From an uncultured Oscillospiraceae bacterium (GTDB lineage Bacteria; Bacillota; Clostridia; Oscillospirales; Oscillospiraceae): a stretch of 6,404 bases of DNA. Location: contig CAAGIT010000048.1 of assembly GCA_900769995.1 (NCBI GenBank), positions 1-6,404 of the forward strand, in the 5' to 3' direction. Shown here piece after piece: positions 1-6,404 of the stretch. The notes beneath the pieces are model-generated. The model ran no database searches and was not told the DNA's origin. It saw nothing but the letters and a program-made list of their open reading frames with translations. Both the position numbers and the translations under genes were made by a program. Numbering within the stretch: position 1 is the first letter of the stretch; each line of letters starts with the position of its first letter.

Positions 1-2
1 AC

Positions 3-305
3 GGCGAGGGAACCGTCGAGGTCAAGCTGAAGGACAGCTACTATAATATGAAGGAAAAAATCGAGCCGGTGATGCACATTGTCGAGGCGGCAAAGCGGGC
101 AATGTGCGAGGCGGGTGTTGTGCCGAGCGTCGTCCCCATTCGAGGGGGCACAGACGGCGCAAGGCTGTCCTATGAGGGGCTGCCGTGTCCGAATCTGTTC
201 ACCGGCGGCGAGAATTTCCATGGTAGATTTGAATACATCCCGATCGAGGATATGGAGGCGGCAGTGCGTGTGCTCAAACGTATTGCCTGTAATGCGGCGA
301 AATAA
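3..305 (+). CDS. pepT: Peptidase T (tripeptide aminopeptidase), C-terminal part
   Basis: The 5' end of this gene lies outside the window; the frame is open from base 3 and ends at TAA 303-305, giving 100 residues of a protein that is usually about 400-410 aa. PepT is a cytosolic M20-family zinc aminopeptidase that removes the N-terminal residue from tripeptides. What is visible is the end of the catalytic domain: the segment PIRGGTDGARLS (bases ~135-173), then GLPCPNLFTGG, then NFHGRFEYIP. The histidine at 219-221 matches the C-terminal metal-ligand histidine of the family, and RGGTDGA is a PepT signature that helps separate it from other M20 peptidases. The internal ATG at 48 is not the start, because conserved-looking coding sequence (GEGTVEVKLKDSYYN) precedes it. 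It sits 18 bases upstream of addB on the same strand with no visible terminator, so read-through into addBA is likely. The PepT identification is firm; the upstream start and the remaining metal ligands cannot be checked here. Confidence 0.95.
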   Translation, partial: GEGTVEVKLKDSYYNMKEKIEPVMHIVEAAKRAMCEAGVVPSVVPIRGGTDGARLSYEGLPCPNLFTGGENFHGRFEYIPIEDMEAAVRVLKRIACNAAK

Positions 306-311
306 GAAATC

Positions 312-317
312 AGGTGA
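312..317 (+). promoter_or_regulatory. Ribosome binding site of addB
   Basis: AGGTGA lies 6 bases before the ATG at 324, a good Shine-Dalgarno match at a normal distance. The TGA inside this site (315-317) is in frame with addB and closes the frame upstream, so ATG 324 is the first possible ATG and the protein cannot be extended toward pepT. Confidence 0.7.
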
Positions 318-323
318 AAACTC

Positions 324-3300
324 ATGCTGCAAATATGGTTGTGCAGTGACAGAAAAAAGAATACGCAGCGGTTGCTGGAGGAAATTGCTCTCCGTGCAGG
401 ACAGGAAATCGGCAACCAATTTCTGATCGTTCCGGAGCAGTTTTCGCATACAACAGAGCGAAAGCTCTGCAAGCACTGCGGCGATAAAATCAGCCGTTAT
501 GCGGAGGTTTTGGGCTTTTCGAGATTGGCAACCCGCGTATTTTCCGAGGTCGGCGGTATCGCACAGACAGAAACGGATCCTGCGGGACGGCTGCTTGCTA
601 TGTCGCTTGCGGTGGAGCAGGTGCGTTCCCGACTGAAAATCTATGCTTCCTGCGCGGATAAACCGGAGTTTTTGCTCCAAATGCTCGATACCTTTGACGA
701 GCTGCAGGCGTTTTGCATTACCTCGGATCGTCTGCGTGCCGTACAAAGAGAACTGACCGGTGTTCTCGCTGTCAAAATGGAGGAAATCGCCCTGCTGATG
801 GACAGCTTAGCCGCTGTCTATACGAACATGGGCCAGAACCCGCAGACACGCCTGACGCGGCTGCTTGGTGCACTCGAGGAGAGCGGCTTCGCAAAAGGGA
901 AACGCTTTTATTTTGATGGTTTTACGGATTTTAATGGTGTGGAGCGCGAGATCCTTGCGCAGTTGTTGTGCGATGGCGCGGAGGTTATCGTTTGCCTGCA
1001 CTGTGATGCCTTGGAGCATGGCGGCCAGCAGTTTGAGCGCGCACGCCATACCGGAAAAGCGCTCCTGCGTGCAGCGCAGGAACAGTCTGTGGAAGTCAAA
1101 ACAGAAACGGTATCCGCCGATGCGGTACATACGCCGATCACCCAACTGCGCAGCATGCTGTTTTACGGCAGAATGAGAGAACAGCCGCAGGAGCAGGAGG
1201 CAGTGCAGTTTGTGCACGGTGCAGACCGCGTGTCGGAGTGTCGTGCGGCAGTCGGTGAGATGCTGCGCTTGGTGCAGGGCGGTATGCGCTGGCGGGATAT
1301 TTCGGTTGCCTGTGCGGATTTAACGGGCTATCGTCCGATTCTGGAATCCCTCTTCCGCCGTGCGGAGGTGCCTGCCTATTATGCGGGCGATGCGGATATT
1401 TTGTGTCATCCCGTAGTGCGGATGCTGCTGTCGGCGTTGGAGGCGGCTTCCGACCGAATGGATCGCGAGACGGTTTTGGCTTATCTGAAATCCGGTTTTT
1501 TGCCGATTTCCCGTGATCGATGCGATCGGCTGGAAAACTATATCTTCATATGGAGCATTGACGGTGACCGCTGGGAAAAGCCGTGGACGATGCATCCCCT
1601 TGGCGTTGACCGGGAGTTTAATTCGCAAAGCGAGATGGAGCTGCATCAAATCAATGCGGATCGGACAGCGGTGCTGGAACCACTGCTGAAATTGCGGAAA
1701 GCACTGCGGAATGCGCAAAAAACGGCAGAAATGGTCACTGCACTCGATGAATTCTGTGAGAGGATCGGCTTACGCAAAACGCTCAGCGCTTTTGCCGAAA
1801 GATACAGCGAGGCAGGGGAGCTGCAAAAAGCACAGGAATATGCACAGGTCTATGAGGTGCTGAGCCGACTGATGGAGCAGTTGTACGGTATCATGGGCGA
1901 AAGCGTCCGCAAGCCGGAGGAATTTTACCGAATCTTCCGAACGGCACTCTCCCAGTGCAGCATCGGCACGATACCGGCACAGTTGGATTGCGTGACGGTT
2001 GGAAGTCTGATGTCACAGAGACGGTGCGACACAAAAGCGGTGTTTCTGCTCGGCGCAAACGAGGGCAGCTTTCCGTCTGCACAGGAAAACCGCACCCTGC
2101 TGACCGATCGGGAACGCAGTCATCTTCTCCGTTTGGGCATTGAACTTGCACCGACTGCGGCAGGACAGCTCGCACACGAGCTTTCAGCGATCGACAGCGT
2201 ACTGAATGCCCCCTCGGAGCGGCTGTACATCGGTGCCGCCCAGGGGCAGGAATCCTATTTCTTCACCCGTGCAGCAAAGATTTTCCCCAAAGCTGCTTGG
2301 CTGCGGGAGGATGAACCTCTGGTCCTGCGGGCAAAACGGGAGTATCTGGCGTATCTGGTTGGCGGAGAAGCAGCTTCCGATAGGGAGCTGCAAGGAACCG
2401 CAGAGCATTTGAAGCAAGCGGCGGCATACACGCCGCAGGCATTGTCGCCCGATACCGTGAGCGAGCTGTACGGAAAGACGCTGAAGCTCTCCTCAACAAA
2501 GATCGAGAATCTTGCCGCGTGTCAGTTCCGGTATTTCCTTCAATACGGGCTGCGTGCAAAGGAGCGGCGAACGGCTGAGGTTGACAGCAGAATCTATGGT
2601 GTGTTTGTGCATGAGGTCTTGGAAAAGACAGCAAAGCAGGTGCAGAACGAGGGCGGCTTCTCCAAGGTGTCTTTGGCGCGTGTGTTGGAGCTGGCAGAGG
2701 GCTATATGCTGCAATTTGAACGTGAGCATCCCGATATTCTGGAATCTCCGCGTTCGCATTATCTGTTCCGACGCAATTTTGATGAGGTCCGCATGATCGT
2801 GAAAGATCTGTATGACGAGCTTTCAGTTTCGCAGTTTGCGCCGACATGGTTTGAGTTGAACTTCTCGTCAAGCGGCGGCAGTCTGCCTGCGGTGAAGATC
2901 GAGGGTGAGCATATGTGTGCAGAGCTGGAGGGAACGGTCGACCGCGTAGACCTTTGGCACAGCGAAGACCGGACGTTCGCGCGCGTGATCGATTATAAGA
3001 CGGGCAAAAAGGGCTTTGAATATACAAACGTTTATCACGGCCTGTCCTTGCAGATGCTTTTATACCTGTTTGCACTGATCAAGCAGGAAAAACAGACAGA
3101 GCTTCATCCTGCGGGTGTTCTGTATTTTCCGGCACGGATCGAAAGTCTGACGGAACCGGACCATACTGATCAGGCAAAGATCGAGAGCGACCGAAAAAAA
3201 CAGCGCAAACGCAGCGGATTGCTGCTGAATTCCTGGCCTGTGCTGCAGGCGATGGAGCCGTGCGACGGTGAGCCGACCTATCTGCCTTATAGCTACGACA

Positions 3301-3569
3301 AGGAAAATACGCGTGTCGGGGATCTTGTGTCGGAGGAACAGTTCCGAACGCTCGATCGCTATGTATACGATAAGGTCGTTGCACTGGGTGAGCAGCTATA
3401 CAGCGGCGAGATCGCGCCGAATCCCTATTTCTTTGACCTCGATAAAAACAACGCCTGCAAATGGTGTCCGTATCAGACGGTGTGCAACGGGAAAAGAGAG
3501 GAACGCTGGTTGGAGAAAATCAAATCCGAAAAGGATTTCTGGCAGAGATTGGAGGCATCCGATGGCTGA
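324..3569 (+). CDS. addB: ATP-dependent helicase/nuclease subunit B (AddB)
   Basis: AddB is the second subunit of the AddAB helicase-nuclease, which resects double-strand breaks in the cytoplasm for RecA-dependent repair. The gene is complete at 1081 aa, close to the usual ~1,100-1,170. The N-terminal helicase-like part shows family blocks: FLIVPEQFS (33-41), FYFDGFTDFNG (195-205), VPAYYAGDADILCHPVVRML (349-368) and VFLLGANEGSFP (573-584). The C-terminal RecB-type nuclease shows H763 (FVHEVLE), the acidic motif EGTVDRVD with D873, the catalytic DxK in IDYKTGKK (D890, K892) and the QxxxY motif (Q910, Y914). Four cysteines for a 4Fe-4S cluster are in place: C733 (AACQFRYFL) just before the nuclease, and C1045, C1048 and C1054 (CKWCPYQTVC) after it, with the same C-x2-C-x5-C spacing as B. 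subtilis AddB. Oddly, the N-terminal Walker A motif of B. subtilis AddB is missing; residues 7-14 read CSDRKKNT. ATG 324 is chosen for its ribosome binding site and the in-frame stop upstream. The end overlaps addA by 8 bases. Confidence 0.97.
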   Translation: MLQIWLCSDRKKNTQRLLEEIALRAGQEIGNQFLIVPEQFSHTTERKLCKHCGDKISRYAEVLGFSRLATRVFSEVGGIAQTETDPAGRLLAMSLAVEQVRSRLKIYASCADKPEFLLQMLDTFDELQAFCITSDRLRAVQRELTGVLAVKMEEIALLMDSLAAVYTNMGQNPQTRLTRLLGALEESGFAKGKRFYFDGFTDFNGVEREILAQLLCDGAEVIVCLHCDALEHGGQQFERARHTGKALLRAAQEQSVEVKTETVSADAVHTPITQLRSMLFYGRMREQPQEQEAVQFVHGADRVSECRAAVGEMLRLVQGGMRWRDISVACADLTGYRPILESLFRRAEVPAYYAGDADILCHPVVRMLLSALEAASDRMDRETVLAYLKSGFLPISRDRCDRLENYIFIWSIDGDRWEKPWTMHPLGVDREFNSQSEMELHQINADRTAVLEPLLKLRKALRNAQKTAEMVTALDEFCERIGLRKTLSAFAERYSEAGELQKAQEYAQVYEVLSRLMEQLYGIMGESVRKPEEFYRIFRTALSQCSIGTIPAQLDCVTVGSLMSQRRCDTKAVFLLGANEGSFPSAQENRTLLTDRERSHLLRLGIELAPTAAGQLAHELSAIDSVLNAPSERLYIGAAQGQESYFFTRAAKIFPKAAWLREDEPLVLRAKREYLAYLVGGEAASDRELQGTAEHLKQAAAYTPQALSPDTVSELYGKTLKLSSTKIENLAACQFRYFLQYGLRAKERRTAEVDSRIYGVFVHEVLEKTAKQVQNEGGFSKVSLARVLELAEGYMLQFEREHPDILESPRSHYLFRRNFDEVRMIVKDLYDELSVSQFAPTWFELNFSSSGGSLPAVKIEGEHMCAELEGTVDRVDLWHSEDRTFARVIDYKTGKKGFEYTNVYHGLSLQMLLYLFALIKQEKQTELHPAGVLYFPARIESLTEPDHTDQAKIESDRKKQRKRSGLLLNSWPVLQAMEPCDGEPTYLPYSYDKENTRVGDLVSEEQFRTLDRYVYDKVVALGEQLYSGEIAPNPYFFDLDKNNACKWCPYQTVCNGKREERWLEKIKSEKDFWQRLEASDG
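3551..3555 (+). promoter_or_regulatory. Ribosome binding site of addA, inside addB
   Basis: GGAGG sits within the last codons of addB, 6 bases before the ATG at 3562. It supports that ATG as the addA start. The site is read through by ribosomes finishing addB, which fits coupled translation of the two subunits. Confidence 0.7.
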
Positions 3570-6404
3570 GATCAAACTGACAAAGGAACAGCAGGCGGTT
3601 GTTGACAATCGGGGCGGTACGCTTTTGGTTGCCGCCGCAGCCGGTTCGGGTAAGACAAAGGTTTTGCTCGACCGTGTGCTTCGCCGTGTGGAGGAAGAAG
3701 AGGTCGATTTGGATGATTTTCTGCTGATCACCTACACGAAGGCAGCCGCTTCGGAATTACGAGGAAAGCTGCTGGTACGTTTGAATGAGCTGCTGTCAGA
3801 GCAGCCGGAGAACCGGCATCTGCAGCGTCAGATGCAGCGGGTCTATTTGGCGCAGATTTCGACGGTTCACTCGTTCTGCGGCAGGATATTGCGCGAATAT
3901 GCCGCGTCACAGGAGCTTCCCACAGATTTCCACATTTGTGAGGAAATGGAGGCGGAGCAGCTTCGTGCGCGGGCGATGGAGGCAACATTGCAGGAGATCT
4001 ATTCGGCGCAAACGCCGGATGCTGAATATGCTGCGGCTCTGGATATGCTGGCTGCCGGCAGAGATGATGAAAACCTGCCGAAGATCATCGAACAGCTTTA
4101 TGGCAATATACAATGTCACTGCGATCCCGCAAAACGGTTGCAGGAATTGCGCGACAGCATGGACTTTTCCTCCTGTACGGATGTCGGAATGACGATCTGG
4201 GGTGATTATTTGCTCAGCGAGCTGCATCGCACGGCGCATGATTGCGCTGCGATCATGGAGCGGGCACTCGAGATCATCCGTACCAGTGAGAATTTGCAGC
4301 CGCACAGCGCCTTGTTTGAAACGGAGCTTTCGTGGCTAAGAGAGACGGAAACCGTTTCGTGGGATGCTGCGATCGGAAGGAAGCTGCCGTCGACCAGATT
4401 GCAATTTAAGAAAGCTCAGATCGGCGAACAGAGCGATCAGATCAAATTTATGCGTGAGCGCGTGAGAAAAACGATGGAAAAAAGCCTGGAACGGTTTGTA
4501 TTTCGCTCTGAGGATGCTTTGCGTGATCTTTCCTGCTGCGCACCTGCACTGCGCGGTGTGCTTCGGCTGACGGAGCGTTTCGGGATTCATTACAAAAATG
4601 AAAAGAATCGCCGCCGCACCTTGGATTATAACGATTTGGAGCATGAGATGCTGCGGCTTGTGACCGACGGCTACGGCAACCCATCGCCAGCGGGTCGTGA
4701 GATTTCGGAACGCTTCGTTGAGATCATGGTGGATGAATATCAGGATACGAACGAGGTGCAGGACACCATTTTCCGTGCAATTTCCAAACAGGAGCGGAAT
4801 CTGTTCTTCGTCGGTGATGTGAAGCAGGCGATCTATCGTTTCCGTAAGGCAGACCCGACGATTTTTTTGGAAAAATATCATCGTTTTTCCGACTATAAAG
4901 AGGCGGCTGACGGCGAACCGAGAAAAATCCTGCTTTCGCACAACTTCCGCTCCCATCCGGCAATCCTGTCTGCGGCAAACGATGTATTCCGGCTGACTAT
5001 GACCGAGCGCGTGGGCGGCTTGGTCTATGGTGACGCGGAGGCACTTCGGGCACCGGAGTGGAAGCAGGCAGAGCCGGATACGCCCGCCGTAGAGCTGCAC
5101 TGCATTGCAAGCGATGGAGAAAAGCGCGACGAGGTCGAGGCGGAGTTTGTCGCGCAGCGGATTGCCGAAATGCTGCGCGACGGCGAGAAGATCCCGGAAG
5201 GGGAGCAGCTCCGTGCAGTTCGGCCGGAGGATATTGTGATTCTCATGCGCTCGGTTGCCGAACGCGGAGATATTTATGTCAAGGCGCTGCAAAAAAGAGA
5301 CATCCGCTGTGTGTGCAGCAAGGAGAATATCTTTGAAACGGAGGAGGTCAAACTCCTGATATCGTTATTACAGGTCATTGACAACCCGCATCAGGATATT
5401 CCGCTGCTGTCTGTGCTGTTTTCGCCGTTGTTCTGCGTTTCGGCGGACGAGCTTGCGAAGCTCCGTGCCAAAAATCACGGAGGCGACATTTATGATACCT
5501 TGTCGGAGTCCGAAAAGCTAAGAGAAATCGTGGAGAATATCATTCGCTGGCGCGATGTTGCACAGACGGAATCCCTGCGAACGCTGCTGGAAACCCTCGA
5601 TCATGATTTGTACTTGCGGGTGCTGTTTTTGACGATGGATGGCGGAGAAGGTCGGGTCAGAGATCTGGAGTCCTTCTTTGCACTGGCGGATTCCTTTGAA
5701 AGTGCGGACCGTGGAGGCTTGGCGGGTTTCCTTCGATACATCGAAAGCCTGAGCGAAAGCGGAGGAACGGCAGTTACGAACGATGGCGGTGCGATACGAT
5801 TGATGTCGATCCATACCTCGAAGGGTCTGGAATTTCCGGTCGTGTTTCTCGCAAATCTGTGCGGTCAATTCAGCAACCGGGATGAACAAAACAGCATTAT
5901 GCTTGACCCGAAACTGGGCATCGGTGCGCGTGTGCATGACACGCAGTACCGCCTGAATTACCGCACTTTGGCGCATAAGGCGATCGGTGTGCGCGAAAGA
6001 AACGAGACGCGTTCGGATGAGATGCGGATTTTGTATGTCGGTATGACTCGACCGAAATACCGGCTGGTTATGACCTGTTGTGCTGCGCATTTCAGAAAAC
6101 ATTTAACCGATTTGGTTCATTATCACACGGTGCCGGCAGAGCCGATTGCCGTCGAGAAGGTAAACTGTGCCGGTGACTGGGTGCTGATGGCGGCGCTGAC
6201 CCATACAGAGGCGGGTGCGCTGTTCAATATCGGCGGATACCCGGAAAATCGGGGCGTTTCCAAGTATCCGTGGAAGATCACCTTTTGCGAAGCAAGTGAC
6301 ATACCTGCGGCAGAGCAGACTTCGGCGGAGCCGATTGCGGCTCGGAAGTCGCTGCCCGAACCGCAATTCTTCCGATATGGACATGAGGCGGCGACCAGGC
6401 TTCC
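3562..6404 (+). CDS. addA: ATP-dependent helicase/nuclease subunit A (AddA), N-terminal ~947 codons; cut by the window edge
   Basis: AddA is the motor and one nuclease of the AddAB complex: an SF1A, UvrD-like 3'-5' helicase that unwinds broken DNA ends. Reading from ATG 3562 gives 947 codons with no stop, so the gene continues past base 6404. Helicase motifs appear in order: Q motif LTKEQQAV (6-13), Walker A AAGSGKT (26-32, K31), motif Ia ITYTKAAASEL (56-66), ISTVHSFCGRIL (99-110), the family segment LDYNDLEHE (354-362), Walker B VDEYQDTN (390-397), motif III VGDVKQAIYRFR (417-428), motif IV NFRSHP (461-466), motif V MSIHTSKGLEFPVVF (748-762) and motif VI EMRILYVGMTRPK (820-832). All key residues for ATP hydrolysis are kept. 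The RecB-type nuclease domain with its own DxK should follow in the missing ~250-300 residues (family length ~1,200); the window stops at YGHEAATRL, near where the linker to that domain is expected. The start is supported by GGAGG 6 bases upstream and by the match of the N-terminus to the Q motif. Confidence 0.97.
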   Translation, partial: MAEIKLTKEQQAVVDNRGGTLLVAAAAGSGKTKVLLDRVLRRVEEEEVDLDDFLLITYTKAAASELRGKLLVRLNELLSEQPENRHLQRQMQRVYLAQISTVHSFCGRILREYAASQELPTDFHICEEMEAEQLRARAMEATLQEIYSAQTPDAEYAAALDMLAAGRDDENLPKIIEQLYGNIQCHCDPAKRLQELRDSMDFSSCTDVGMTIWGDYLLSELHRTAHDCAAIMERALEIIRTSENLQPHSALFETELSWLRETETVSWDAAIGRKLPSTRLQFKKAQIGEQSDQIKFMRERVRKTMEKSLERFVFRSEDALRDLSCCAPALRGVLRLTERFGIHYKNEKNRRRTLDYNDLEHEMLRLVTDGYGNPSPAGREISERFVEIMVDEYQDTNEVQDTIFRAISKQERNLFFVGDVKQAIYRFRKADPTIFLEKYHRFSDYKEAADGEPRKILLSHNFRSHPAILSAANDVFRLTMTERVGGLVYGDAEALRAPEWKQAEPDTPAVELHCIASDGEKRDEVEAEFVAQRIAEMLRDGEKIPEGEQLRAVRPEDIVILMRSVAERGDIYVKALQKRDIRCVCSKENIFETEEVKLLISLLQVIDNPHQDIPLLSVLFSPLFCVSADELAKLRAKNHGGDIYDTLSESEKLREIVENIIRWRDVAQTESLRTLLETLDHDLYLRVLFLTMDGGEGRVRDLESFFALADSFESADRGGLAGFLRYIESLSESGGTAVTNDGGAIRLMSIHTSKGLEFPVVFLANLCGQFSNRDEQNSIMLDPKLGIGARVHDTQYRLNYRTLAHKAIGVRERNETRSDEMRILYVGMTRPKYRLVMTCCAAHFRKHLTDLVHYHTVPAEPIAVEKVNCAGDWVLMAALTHTEAGALFNIGGYPENRGVSKYPWKITFCEASDIPAAEQTSAEPIAARKSLPEPQFFRYGHEAATRL

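Noticed and set aside
42..47. TATAAT, a perfect -10 hexamer upstream of addB
   Set aside because: It is part of codons for Tyr-Tyr-Asn in pepT, and no TTGACA-like -35 element lies 16-18 bases upstream (bases ~19-25 read AGGTCAA). It could act as a weak internal promoter, but the sequence alone does not support a call.
353..358. Run of six A's in the degenerate AddB Walker A region, as a possible sequencing frameshift hiding a real motif
   Set aside because: The frame before the run (MLQIWLC) and after it (NTQRLLEEI) both match the expected strand and helix without a gap. The overlapping frame starting at GTG 314 ends after 11 codons and gives no GKT, so a frameshift does not restore the motif.
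2263..3075. A 270-codon open frame on the minus strand
   Set aside because: It is antisense to the AddB nuclease region. Its product is rich in R, P, S and A with no domain-like pattern, which is typical of a reverse-strand shadow.
4862..4868. Run of seven T's in addA, as a possible slippage or frameshift site
   Set aside because: The frame is continuous and encodes family-like sequence (ADPTIFLEKY) across the run, so there is no sign of a frameshift or programmed slippage.
4336..5292. A 318-codon open frame on the minus strand
   Set aside because: It lies wholly opposite addA across the region that includes helicase motifs II to IV. The plus-strand frame carries clear, ordered family motifs, and the minus-strand product shows no recognisable domain. 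It is a shadow produced by codon bias.
5518..6384. Two back-to-back minus-strand open frames (5518-6102 and 6103-6384)
   Set aside because: Both are antisense to addA motifs V and VI and the linker. They merely abut at a shared stop/start boundary, and neither has a recognisable family pattern.
1..6404. Chi-like pentamers (AGCGG, the B. subtilis Chi) scattered in the window
   Set aside because: A 5-base motif is expected many times by chance in a sequence of this length and composition, and the Chi sequence of this organism is unknown.

Overview
The window holds three same-strand genes with almost no space between them: the 3' end of a tripeptidase gene (pepT), a complete addB, and the first ~947 codons of addA, which runs off the right edge. 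The protein sequences look like low-GC-lineage Firmicutes of the Clostridia/Oscillospiraceae (Ruminococcaceae-like) type. The addB-addA order, the AddB C-terminal iron-sulfur cysteines and the moderately high GC content by eye all fit a gut-type clostridium. The assignment is by family resemblance only and does not reach genus.

Layout: bases 3-305 are the C-terminal ~100 residues of peptidase T, with its conserved RGGTDGA segment and C-terminal metal-ligand histidine. An 18-base gap carrying a Shine-Dalgarno sequence leads to addB (324-3569, 1081 aa). addA starts at 3562 inside the end of addB (8-base overlap) and stays open to base 6404. No intergenic stretch exceeds 18 bases, and I see no terminator, RNA gene, mobile element, CRISPR array or long repeat.

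Function: AddA and AddB form the AddAB helicase-nuclease, the Firmicutes counterpart of RecBCD. It resects double-strand DNA ends and, after meeting a Chi sequence, yields 3' single-stranded tails for RecA. AddA is the UvrD-like (SF1A) motor, and its helicase motifs are all visible here. AddB supplies an inactivated helicase-like Chi-scanning part and a second nuclease domain pinned by an Fe-S cluster. PepT is a cytosolic metallopeptidase with no known link to repair, so its proximity is probably just shared transcription.

I did not find an undescribed system. This is a conserved housekeeping locus. The one point that stands out is that AddB has no Walker A motif at its N-terminus, where B. 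subtilis AddB has one, while its nuclease and Fe-S residues are all kept.
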